Assembly: GCA_032433765.1 (NCBI GenBank)
Contig: JAVIAB010000047.1
Span: forward strand, 12,113,107 to 12,177,106
Source of the DNA: Megaustenia siamemsis
Taxonomy: Eukaryota; Mollusca; Gastropoda; Stylommatophora; Ariophantidae
Direction of reading: 5' to 3'
Length of the DNA stretch: 64,000 nt
A program made the translations under genes and the position numbers. This document shows positions 10,742 to 20,392 of this stretch, in pieces (the first letter of the stretch is position 1; each line of letters begins with the position of its first letter). The notes below the pieces were generated by a model, which saw nothing but the letters and a program-made list of their open reading frames with translations, was not told where the DNA came from and did no database searches.

Positions 10742-10993
10742 AAGTAAAGTACCCTCGTCACGTCAAGTGGCGTATAGGGAATATGGTGTTAGTGACCATA
10801 AATTTTACAGACCTTCGGCACATGATTTTTGGGGTAATGTGGTCGGTATTACGCCCGTGCCGCTTCACTTTCCCAGAAAAAAATCCGGTACTCATTAAAG
10901 GCTGGGTGAACCCGGAAACCGTCGGTTGGGATCGAACCCTACCCCGTGTCCCTTGTAGTCCAGTTCACTAGCCACTGAGCTATCGCGGCTCCC
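10742..10993 (-). mobile_element. SINE-1 (tRNA-derived)
   Basis: On the reverse strand it starts gggagccgcgatagctcagtgg (A-box) and carries a B-box ggttcgatccc, then a body with cgggcgtaatac and a gtactttac tail. The family recurs at 13167, 15103, 43262, 56572 and 61572. It is not a functional tRNA. Confidence 0.85.
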
Positions 10994-10997
10994 TATT

Positions 10998-11333
10998 TAC
11001 ATAAAGGTAAAGGTAAAGTACGAGACTTGAACCAGCGTCTTAGCACGCGAGTTGCACGCGGCATATGTGCTCGACCGCCTATCCAGAAATGTTCGGAGAT
11101 TTCTGTATAGTGTCGCCTCAAGCATCGAAACTCAGATGCGAGGCGACATTCCTCACCTTCCCATGGTAATACCCTGGTACCCACTTCTGCCAACGGCTGG
11201 GTCGACCGTGGGGGTATTTTTTTTTCCAACCACGAGTACAACTCACACTGCTCCCAGCGGGAATCGAACACGGGTTGTCCGAACGTCGGTAGTCCAGTCT
11301 GGTGGTTTTCCCAACTAGGCTACCGAGGTCCCC
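10998..11333 (-). mobile_element. SINE-2 (tRNA-derived)
   Basis: The reverse strand begins gggacctcggtagcctagtt, has a B-box gtgttcgattccc, and ends in tactttacctttacctttat. The family recurs at 47679 (+), 56842 (-) and 59515 (-). It lies head-to-tail next to SINE-1. Confidence 0.85.
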
Positions 11334-11519
11334 TATCAATCTACATGTTTATATTTATCTCACACATAACATACTATATATGAAGTTTTAGTAAATTAAA
11401 CAAGGAATTAGATTTCACCAATACCAAGATGATACAAGACATGTAAAAAAGAATATGGTTTGATGATGGTTTACACTAATCAGATTGAGAGTGACGCACT
11501 TTGCAGCTAAACGTCATCA

Positions 11520-11890
11520 TTCATCATAATTGAGTGCCGTTTCCGCAGCGAAGGTTGGCTACCATGGAGCGCCATTCTGCTCTGTCTCTTGCTTTCATGG
11601 TGCAGGGTGTCATAGACTGATTGTCCATTTTTTTATGTTACTCGTCCATGTTAGTCTTAGTCTGCCTCTTTCACCGTGAAATTTCCCTTTCAATATTACT
11701 TTTATTAGGCTGTTGTATGTTTTAACATGTCCCGAAAATTCCATTTGTCTTGTTTGAATTGTATTTTGTAGCTCTCTTTCCATTTTTAGTTGTTTTAAAA
11801 CTTCATCGTTTGTTTTCTTTTCTTTCCATCCAATTCTACCTATTCTTCTATAGATCCACATTTCAATGGCTTTAATTTTCTGTACACAGC
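11520..11890 (-). mobile_element. LINE C-terminal fragment (family B)
   Basis: The reverse strand encodes KMERELQNTIQTRQMEFSGH and RLRLTWTSNIKKW, followed by the family 3' end (ggttggctaccatggagcgc on the + strand). The frame is partly open but truncated. Confidence 0.75.
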
Positions 11891-12054
11891 TAAACGTACA
11901 TGACTGAAATCAACGCGACGCACAGTGCGTCGGAACGTGTGAAAAGAGGTTGACACTTTTGCGAGATGAGAGCGCTAGCACGTCAGGTACACCTCGTTTC
12001 GTCAATTTATCCTTGTCTTTCTGAATTCAGTTTTTTAATCACACAAGGAAAGGG

Positions 12055-12241
12055 GAGGGGGGGCGAGTTGGTGGTATAGAGGTAAGACATCGGCCCTTCA
12101 ACAAGAAAGTCCCGGGCTCGATTCCCACTGCAGGCAGAACACAAACATTTAACAAATAAGAATCGGTGGTTTATTCGTGGCTTTACCCTCCCCTGGTCTT
12201 TGGTTAGTGAAGTCCGATGTCCAGCCCTCTGGGACAACGGC

Positions 12242-12273
<32 letters not shown>

Positions 12274-12440
12274 AACAGGAGGTCCCATGTGCATTCTGCA
12301 CACGTTAAAGAACGATTGGCAGTTGAAAATCGAAAAGAGCAAGCCAGAAATGTCCTCTGCCCTAATTAATCAGAAAAAATCTGCCCAACACGTTAAAATG
12401 TTTGACCATAAAAATATGAGAGTAACTCTGAAGTCGGACA
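12055..12440 (+). mobile_element. SINE-4 (tRNA-like head) with an AAC run
   Basis: The head is gcgagttggtggtatagagg (A-box-like) and gggctcgattccc (B-box). A 3' body includes a (CAA)n run at about 12240-12272 and cacgttaaagaacgattggc. A related copy lies at 53605-53940. Confidence 0.65.
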
Positions 12441-13019
12441 ATGCCTGCCTGTATGGCGGGGGACAAGAGAGTTGGAAAGAGTAATATTCACACAAAATCC
12501 AGTCCCTTGAGACTTCGCTACAGATATAAAACTGAAGAACGCAAAACAAAACAAACAAACAATCACATAAGGTTGTACAGTGAGATGAAATTCCCCCGTG
12601 GATTTCTTAGAAATGTCGTTGAAGCTCTTCCGTAGTTCATTCTCTTTGCTAATCCATTGGGTCCTTTTAGATGTAAAGCCCTTTAGCAGAATACAAGGTG
12701 TACGGACATTCAAACCCTTCGCTGTATATATTTTTGTTAGAACCGCTCTTTGTACAACATCGCTGGCTGATGGCGCATCGATTCTTGTGAATCTATATTT
12801 AGTATTTCATCAGCCAATCAGAATTATCTCTTTCACAGAAAATTGTGGGGCTTGTATTATGTTCTGTTTGTGCTTGACCCCAGTTATAAAACCTTTTTTT
12901 AAATTAAAACGCTTCTTTGTATAAGTCTTGCTTACCCCAACGTGTGTTCTCACTAACCAGGTACTCGCTAATATTCTACATTTCTTCTATTTTCTGCCAA
13001 TTTGTCTTTGTTCTCTCTC

Positions 13020-13067
<48 letters not shown>

Positions 13068-13109
13068 GATAACTAAAGTTAAATATTGTCATCTAATCAT
13101 ATTTTTACC
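12441..13109. other. Spacer with a CT microsatellite
   Basis: No gene recognised. A CT run occupies about 13012-13065. Confidence 0.4.
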
Positions 13110-13742
13110 TTATTTTACTGTTTTAACAGCACTTGAAGTATTTAGCCCTAACCTATTAGGGAGTTAGCCTTAAGTGGGTACCGGATTTTTTCTGGGAAAG
13201 TAAAGCGGCACGGGCGTAATACCGACCACACTAGCCCAAAAAATCATGTGACGAAGGTCTATAAAAATGATGGTCACTAACACCTTATTCCCTATACGCC
13301 ACTTGGCGTGACTTGGCTTCTTTACTTTACTTTACTTTACTTTACTTTACTTTACTTTACTTTACTTTTTACTGTCAGGGAGTTTACTTGCCTCATTAGG
13401 AAACTGCAGCTATACAATTTATTCCCGAGTTGTGATCGTAACCGTATGCTATAGTCATTAATAAATATGCGTGAAAGACATCACCAATAATAGCTATCTT
13501 TTTAGGTAGCTGAGTTGGCTATGTGCTCTAGCGTTTGGTTCTTGTGGCAAGGCGCTGTGCCTAGAAGTGCGGGTTGAATCCTGCTTCGGACCATATATTG
13601 TTCTCAGTTTATTTTCTTTGTTGTTGGCTATTTGTGATTTTTTTCCCCGAGTGTTGTAAACATACCACTTCCCCTGAAATGATTCGTTGATCTGTCACCT
13701 CGGAAGCTTGCCTCTATAATTATATTCATGTATTATTATTTG
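13110..13742 (+). mobile_element. SINE-5 family repeat, with a nested SINE-1
   Basis: The sequence around agtatttagccctaacctat, the block agttgtgatcgtaaccgtat, a tRNA-like head (ggtagctgagttggct ... gggttgaatcc) and a tail ending attattattt match the copy at 52900-53345. The piece at 13167-13377 is a SINE-1 inserted within it. Confidence 0.65.
13167..13377 (+). mobile_element. SINE-1, 5'-truncated, with (TTTAC)n tail
   Basis: It lacks the tRNA head and begins at gggtaccggattttttctgg. It ends with about ten tttac units (13319-13372). The flanks gggagtta and gggagttt form a probable imperfect target-site duplication within SINE-5. Confidence 0.8.
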
Positions 13743-14014
13743 GAGCAAGCTCTCATGTGGGAAACAACAGGTAAGAGGTAAAGAGGCCGACCCTGAGAGA
13801 CACTGAGAAGAACATTGACCAGAGAGGCAAGAGCAGCAGGAGTCGGCTCCCTCAATGAGATATAGTTGCTTGCACAGAACAGAGGCAAATAGCGAGATTT
13901 GATAAAATATCTTTAGAAAGATTGAAAACTGCTAGAATAAAAATTTAGATAAGAGAAAGAGTATCTGGGTCTATCCTTTATGGGTCGACTATGGCTCCAA
14001 AGGTCAATAGATAG
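13743..14014 (+). mobile_element. LINE A 3' fragment
   Basis: A frameshifted LINE A C-terminus and 3' UTR ending in gatagat. It is flanked by attattatttg at 13732-13742 and 14015-14025 (11-bp duplication). It was inserted in the tail of SINE-5. Confidence 0.85.
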
Positions 14015-14025
14015 ATTATTATTTG

Positions 14026-14455
14026 TCTCCTGTAGGACAGACCGTCGGCACCTATATATCTCAAGCCGTATGGACTGAGGGGAGTTTTCTCTAAAGCACC
14101 CAAAGCTAATGACGTCTTGAACTATGTGAACCTCAGACTGTTGACGTCATTTTACCCACAACCGACCGTGCTCGCAATGTTGAAAACGTCACATCTGTTG
14201 AGTAGTCCCCTTCAGCGGGCAGGTCTTCAGTACAAGTGGCAACGGTTAGACACTATATGCTGCTTCCATATTTTCAGAGATGTATATTCAGTCAGCATTG
14301 TCTTGTCTGAACCCGAGTATTGCAGTCTTCTAGATACTGTTCAGTTGTTGTTATTTTATTTACTGTCGTGTTATATCTCCTAAGCTTGTCAGACTGGAGT
14401 TGACTTCTTTTCTTTCTCTCTATTTATGCTCGTCAAGCAATTACTCAACTTTGTT
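14026..14455. other. Spacer, nothing recognised
   Basis: An 88-codon frame at 14117-14383 has no recognisable motif and no supporting splice sites. Confidence 0.35.
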
Positions 14456-15100
14456 TTGTGCATTTAAATGACATTAAAAAGACATTTAAATGACATTAAA
14501 AAGACATTTAAATGGCATTAAAAAGACATTTAAATGGCATCAAAAAGACATTTAAATGGCATTAAAAAGACATTTAAATGGCATTAAAAAGACATTTAAA
14601 TGGCATTAAAAAGACATTTAAATGACATTAAAAAGACCTATTTTTAAATTAAAAGGACATTTTAAAAATAAAATAAAATGACATAAAAAAGACATTAAAT
14701 AAGCAGCAAATTGGATTTAAAAGACATTAAAAGAACATTAAATGCGATTTAAAAGACATTAAAATAACATTAGGTGACATTAAAAAGACATTATAAGAAC
14801 AGTATATAGGATTAAAATAACATTAAATAGTATTTAAAATTCATTAAAAGGGCATTAGAGGGACACGGAGGACATTCAAAGAATATTACATTACATTTTT
14901 AAATATTAAACGACGTAAAAAAGATATTAATAGGACATTAAGATGATTTTGAATGATCTTAAAAGATCATGTATTGACATCAAAAGGGCATTAAAAGGAC
15001 AATAAATTACGTTAAAAGACATTAAAAAGACCATGATAAGACATTAACGGACACTAAAGGATCTTAAAAGGTCGTACATTCACATAAAAACATTAGAGAC
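14456..15100. repeat. 22-bp minisatellite decaying into ACATTAAAAGG-like units
   Basis: About eight units of gacatttaaatggcattaaa aa (14456-14640). They grade into irregular acattaaaag units to about 15100 and again at 15361-15470 after a SINE-1 insertion. Confidence 0.8.
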
Positions 15101-15102
15101 AT

Positions 15103-15360
15103 TAGTAAGTAAGTAAAGTACCCCCGTCACGCCAAGTGGCGTATAGGGAAATATAATGTTAGTGACCCTATATTTTACAAACCTTCAGCACAAGATTTTT
15201 GGGGTAATGTGGTCGGTATTACGCCCGTGCTGCTTTACTTTCTCAGAAAAACATCCGGTACCCATTTAAGGCTGGGTGAATCCGGAAGCCGTCGGTTGGG
15301 ATCGAACCCTACCCCTTGTCCTTAGTAGTCCAGTTCACTAACCACTGAGCTATCGCGGTT
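15103..15360 (-). mobile_element. SINE-1 inserted in the ACATTAAAAG repeat
   Basis: A full-length reverse copy. The head, on the reverse strand, carries gatagctcagtggtta and ggttcgatccc. The tail ends in gtaagtaagtaaag on the + strand. It splits the degenerate repeat on both sides. Confidence 0.85.
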
Positions 15361-15479
15361 ATTTAGGAGACATTAAAAGGACATAAATGAAATTTAAGGA
15401 CATTAGAAGGACCTCAAATGAAATTCAAAGGACAACATATGACATTAAAAGGACAGTAAATAGGACAATCGAACAGCAG

Positions 15480-16215
15480 ACATGAAAAACGTCGCAGCCT
15501 ACAGGAATGTGATCTTACAAAGGAATATAGAGAAAACCATGGACAGATAAAGACAGTTATGAAGACGTTCTGAAAGAGGCCAACAGAAGGAAAATTGAAA
15601 CTTCTATATCAGGGGGAGACTATCAATATTTTGTTATCGTGAATTGAATGGATCAGCTGGGGCATGTTGCGACAACTTGAAATGAATTAAGAGAAGAAAG
15701 GCAGAGGGAAATAGATAGAAAAGATAGGTTCGTTCGTTTGCGTTCACCCAATGACTAAAGGACCACATCTCTTCGTCATCCGCCCTTAAAAGGACGTTAA
15801 GTGGGCGTGTCTGCGTTGTGTGGTTTGCAGTAAAACTGTGATTTTTGCGATTTTCGGCCCAACACATCCGACTTCAGCACGACACTTTTGAGTATAGTGT
15901 TGTCTTCCCTCTTTGATCCCTACTCGCTTGGCCAGACTAGACAGGTTAGTCTGTTTTTGGAGGCACCACGGAGAGGTGGAGTAGGGTCTGGATAGTTCTG
16001 GTTCACCGATCCTTGCGCAAGCCATCAGCTGTGGGTCGGTGACAACTTCCAGCTCTTCTGCTGTGAGGCGCGCCTTCGCCTCCATAGAAAAGACACCAAA
16101 TAGTTCAAGAGGAACGTTTGTTAGTAAGTTAACAACAGCGTTGATAGATAACTGCGGCGATAGAAAGTTGTGGAGTGACATGATCACCTACGCCAACAGA
16201 CACGGTACTTAATGA
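15480..16215 (+). mobile_element. LINE fragment (family G) interrupted by repeat H
   Basis: The left part (15480-15715) has degraded LINE G coding sequence. The right part (16105-16215) encodes NCGDRKLWSDMITYANRHGT before stops, the family C-terminus. Repeat H (15725-16105) separates them. Confidence 0.6.
15725..16105. mobile_element. Interspersed repeat H, longest copy
   Basis: About 380 bp, from gttcacccaatgactaaag to cagctcttctgctgtgagg. It contains cggcccaacacatccgactt and tggccagactagacaggtta. The 133-codon reverse frame here is non-coding. Confidence 0.65.
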
Positions 16216-16225
16216 TGATGAAATG

Positions 16226-16612
16226 AGCATAGATGCATTGTGATTGACAACAAATTGCGATTTCTCTGCCTTTCGGCCCGGTACATCTGACATCAGCATG
16301 GCGTTTTTTAATACCGGTTTATCTTCCCTCTTTGATCTCTATTCTCTTGGTCAGGTCTCTATTTTTCTGACTAGATCTCTATTCTCTTGACTAGATCTCT
16401 AATCTCTTGGCCGATTTCTATTCTCTAGGCTAGATTTCTATTCTCTTGGCTAGATCTATATTCTCTTGGCTGGATCTCTATTCTCTTGGCTAGATCTCTG
16501 TTCTCTTGGCTAGATCTCTATTCTCTTGGCTGGATCTCTATTCTCTTGGCTAGATCTCTATTCTCTTGGCTAGATCTCTGTTCTCTTGGCTAGATCTCTA
16601 TTCTCTTGCCTC
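16226..16612. repeat. Repeat H fragment expanded into a 20-bp array
   Basis: An H fragment (16226-16350) runs directly into about twelve units of tctattctcttggctagatc. The unit resembles the H segment tgatccctactcgcttggccaga at 15915-15940, so the array probably grew from it in place. Confidence 0.75.
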
Positions 16613-16882
16613 TTCTTCGTTTGCCAGGTGGTGCCCATGTTAATGCTATGAGCGGATGCCTGGTCCGTTACATTCGTAGAACATGACCTACCCATTTCCA
16701 GCGTCATCTTTTCACTTCTTGATTGATGTTGCTAATGCCTGATCTCCTGACGACTTCTTTGTTTGTAATGTGTTCATCCCAACGGATGTTTACAATCTTA
16801 AGATAACGATCTTCAAATCCCCAAAGTCGACTTTTCTTCTTATATTTCATTCTCCATGTTTCTGCTGCATATAAGAGTATGA
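16613..16882 (-). mobile_element. LINE fragment (family G)
   Basis: The reverse strand reads LLYAAETWRMKYKKKSR and then VNIRWDEHITNKEVVRRSGI. This corresponds to the post-RT region of LINEs (YGxExW followed by xxxKLMxxxExxFLR). Confidence 0.7.
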
Positions 16883-17120
16883 GGTTTGCGGTAGAACTGT
16901 GATAGATGTGCATTTCGACCCAACACATCCGACTTCAGCCCGGCATTTTTTTGGGAGGTGTTGGGTTGCCTTCCCTCTTGATTCAAAACTATCTTTTCCA
17001 GACTAGACTTGTTAGTCTGTTTCTAGAGATACCACGAAGAGGTTCAATAGAGTATTATGGTTCAGCGATCCTGGCACAAAACCATCAGCTATGAGTCGCT
17101 GACAGCTTACATCTCTGTTG
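16883..17120. mobile_element. Interspersed repeat H copy
   Basis: It carries cgacccaacacatccgactt, cagactagacttgttagtct and ccatcagctatgagtcgctg. The following 17130-17286 has a tRNA-like B-box on the reverse strand and may be another SINE remnant. Confidence 0.6.
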
Positions 17121-17286
17121 CTGCGTCAGACGCCTTATTTCCTGGTACCAATTAACAGAGGCTGGGTGGACTCCGGAAGCCTTTTAAGCTGGGAATTTTG
17201 TTTCTGGCCTTCAAACCTTCAGATCGGCAGGCTAGTGCACTAACGACAAACCGCCAAACGCCAGGGAGCTCTCACAGTTTACTATA

Positions 17287-17815
17287 CCTGGCCTTAAAGT
17301 GCAGGAGTTCACTTCTAAAATAAATATCTGATGCACAGAAATGAGAAACGTCTTATGCAAAAAATTTATGTCAATAGAATTGAGAAAGAGAGTTCATGTG
17401 TCCTATATAGAGCCAATTCTGACCTATGGAAACGAAATGTGGACAGTAAATAAGAAAATGAAAAGACGATTAGAGGCCACAGAGATGGGATTTCTCAGAA
17501 GAATGTTGAAAGTTCCCTGGACAGCTGAAAAGTCCAATGAGGAAATTTTCAAAGAGGCCAACACAAAAAGGCAACTCCTAAGAAACTTATGACGAAACAA
17601 TCAACATTTTTCAGGCACATCATGAGATGAGGAAAATTGGAATACTTGGTTACAACTGGCAAAATATAGGGAAAGAGAGATCGTGGACGACAAAGAGAAA
17701 AAATCCTACAGTCAACAACAGAATTTGTTAGGATCAGAATCCCAACGGTGGATAGAAGATTGTGGAAGGACATGATCGCCTACGCCAACTGGTATGGCAC
17801 ATGATGATAATGAAA
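17287..17815 (+). mobile_element. LINE fragment (family G)
   Basis: The open frame at 17341-17592 reads VSYIEPILTYGNEMWTVNKK and LEATEMGFLRRMLKVPWTAE. Further frameshifted pieces end in DRLRQLVWHMMM. This is the RT connection and C-terminal part of a non-LTR element; it is defective. Confidence 0.75.
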
Positions 17816-18447
17816 CACAGAGGAAACTTTAATAAAGTAATGGTTTAATCAAAACTATGAATACATTTTCATCGATTTTTAACCGAAGCGGATTATTTTC
17901 TTAAGCTCGCATACGTACAAAATTGCGTAATGATCTTGGTGTGTGCTGACCATGATCATTTCGAACAAATTGCACTAAATTACTGGCCCTTGTGTGTATG
18001 AGTTATCGTCCTGTGATCGCAAGGGAAATAAACATTGGTTGATTAGTTGTACTACCACAACCCACGTCATAGTAGTCAGGAAAGACTTACAGTTTTCTTT
18101 TTTTCATTTTCGTTCATGACGACAGTGTCTTTCTTCGCGATATGTCGTACACAGCTGTTTGTTTTTATCTAAATGTGGCACTTTAGTTGCATTGTTGAAA
18201 ATGTCACAACACTCATGGGTGAAGATATTCCGCGCCTAGTAGATTCCCCTCATTCTAAAAATAGACATTTCATGGAGGTGGTTCCAGTTTATCATACCAG
18301 ACACATAAAACATAAAGTTTGTAGCAAAACGTCAATATCTATGTCCGAATCATATGTTAGTAGCCATAGCTCCTAACAAAAAGATTAAAGATTGGAAAAT
18401 CTAAGAGTTTCAGGAGTGGAATTAAATATTTATAACCACGCGCATTT
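17816..18447. other. Spacer, nothing recognised
   Basis: No exon or repeat family recognised. Confidence 0.35.
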
Positions 18448-18775
18448 TGAAATTATAAGATACGCCCTCTTCTAATCATTTTGAAATTATAAGATACGCC
18501 CTCTTCTAATCATTTTGAAATTATAAGATACGCCCTCTTCTAATCATTTTGAAATTATAAGATACGCCCTCTTCTAATCATTTTGAAATTATAAGATACG
18601 CCCTCTTCTAATCATTTTGAAATTATTAGATAGATCTTCTAATCACTTTGAAATTATTAGATAGATCTTCTAATCACTTTGAAATTATTAGATAGATCTT
18701 CTAATCATTTTGAAATTATAAGACAGATCTTATTCTAATCACTTTGAAATTATTAGATAGATCTTTATATTCTCA
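18448..18775 (+). repeat. 34/31-bp satellite, short block
   Basis: Five 34-bp units with gatacgccctcttctaat are followed by about five 31-bp units with tagatagatcttctaatcac. It belongs to the same family as the 3-kb array at 20393-23476. Confidence 0.85.
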
Positions 18776-19158
18776 GACGCCTTTTGTGGGGCGACGTCAT
18801 GGAACGCATTGTGGGGTGACGTCATGGGACGCACCAAAATGGCAGCTTATTTATATTCGAGCCATGGACTAAGCAATGTTTACTTTGAACACCACGATAT
18901 CTGTTATTGCAGCGAGTTGGCAGATTTTTGAAAATGTATTCAAGGGTTTGAACATAAATGTTTTTTTTTTACACAGTTCGTTAACCTTCGCTGTAGATAA
19001 AGCCTTTATTTGATGGCTTTGTTTGTGACCTTGGTAGCTAAGGACGTAACTTGTGCAAACGGATGGCATTGGCAAGGATCATTTTGAATCTATGAAGTGG
19101 GCTCATTTTGTGTTTAACTCAAAAGCATATGTGCTTTTTAACCAAAGACCTTTTTTAG

Positions 19159-19889
19159 GGGGGACTCAAGGAAGACATCCCCGATAGAAGAATAAATTGT
19201 ACTATTAGTTCCTTAAATGATTCGCTTCCAGGGGTTTATGATGTAAACAAAGCAGTTTTGTCATTGCAAGTGAATAATGTCCACACCTATAATTGGTCAG
19301 GATTGTGTAGCAGCAACAGCTTTATAGCGAACACAGAAAACATCATAGGATTGTGCTGTTCTGAAACAGCTATGCCATGCTACCCTAGAAATGCCTTTAG
19401 TGGGATTACTGTGACCACAAACCACTCTCCATGTGTGTGCCACATATTTACACCCCAGAAAGAAATACTGAATATAACAACATCATATGCCGTCTGTGAT
19501 ATTAATGACCACAGACCAGGATCCTCCTGTATGATTGATACAACTGTTGCACCAAGCACTTCATCAGCAGAGCCAGATCTATGGAATGTTAATCTGACAT
19601 TGTTCTTGAATGATGTCCAAGTTAATGAGACATCAGAATCGTGTGGCAGCAGCTACAAGACGGGAGCAGAGAACATCATCAAGTTCTGCTGCTATAAAGG
19701 AGACTTGCCTTGCTATCCCAGAATTGCCTTAAATGGGATCACTGTTGTTGAAAACTCCTCTTGTGTAAACTACACATTCACATCTAAGAGCGAATCAGTG
19801 AAGGTCACAAAATCATATTCTCTCTGTGGTTTTACTAACTACAGGTCAGGTGGCTTCTGTTGGATTGGAAATGATAACTTACCACCACT
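19159..19889 (+). CDS. Probable exon: two tandem cysteine-rich extracellular domains
   Basis: Product not recognised. An open frame runs from just after a ccttttttag acceptor to a gtatgt donor at 19890 (731 nt, phase 0 start, phase 2 end). It encodes two homologous segments of about 90 residues, at roughly residues 36-126 and 142-236 of the exon. Each has a C...CC...PCYPRxA..GIT...C....SYxxC....G..C pattern; the CYPR motifs are 111 residues apart. About eight N-X-S/T sites (for example NCT, NWS, NIT, NLT, NET, NYT) point to a secreted or cell-surface protein. A TTST/SSAE linker separates the domains. There is no signal peptide or membrane helix here, so other exons are expected outside. An Ig-like or other disulfide-rich fold is possible. 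A decayed gene copy cannot be excluded. Confidence 0.6.
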
Positions 19890-19896
19890 GTATGTC

Positions 19897-20392
19897 TATA
19901 TGTTTGGAATTGGAGTCATCAACGATGGCCTAACATCATCAAGTGCTACGACGATCATCATTTTCGGGAGGACGCGAACTTCCATGGTATATGGTGGATA
20001 GGCGGCAGGAACCATTGAAGGCTATGTCTGAAAAGTGTTCCTTCTTGCAGTTTCCTCATATCCCAAGTCCGGCTTGTTGCAGGAGCTACTGAGTTAAGTG
20101 CTCTGTGCACACCGTGAGCTATGTGTCTCATCCGTTTTGATCCTGTTTCGATATCCCGCTTGTTTACGATGAATGATGATATCGTATGACGGGGAACAGT
20201 TGGCTGTGTTCACTTTCTACGCGGTTTCGCCTTATGTCTTTTGGCGTGTGCTGAGACTGCTACGATGGGGACTACAGTTACCTTTTTTTGTTTGGGAGAA
20301 CAGTTAGTAATTCGGATGATTCCACTGGCACGGGCGATTGAGCAATTATGGATTTTAATTCGTTTGCAGTGATACCGAGGCCTTTCATAACC
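19897..20392 (+). mobile_element. Interspersed repeat I copy
   Basis: About 500 bp starting ggaattggagtcatcaacga and ending with ttttaattcgtttgcagtga. The same sequence recurs at 57856-58378 and partly at 31062-31500. It begins a few bases after the predicted exon donor at 19890. Confidence 0.7.

Noticed and set aside
15786..16187. 133-codon reverse open frame
   Set aside because: It spans repeat H and LINE G remnants in the wrong orientation and has no homology I recognise.
19890..20001. Continuation of the cysteine-rich frame to the stop at 20001 as a natural C-terminus
   Set aside because: This part is interspersed repeat I sequence, also at 57856; a gtatgt donor at 19890 is the better end.
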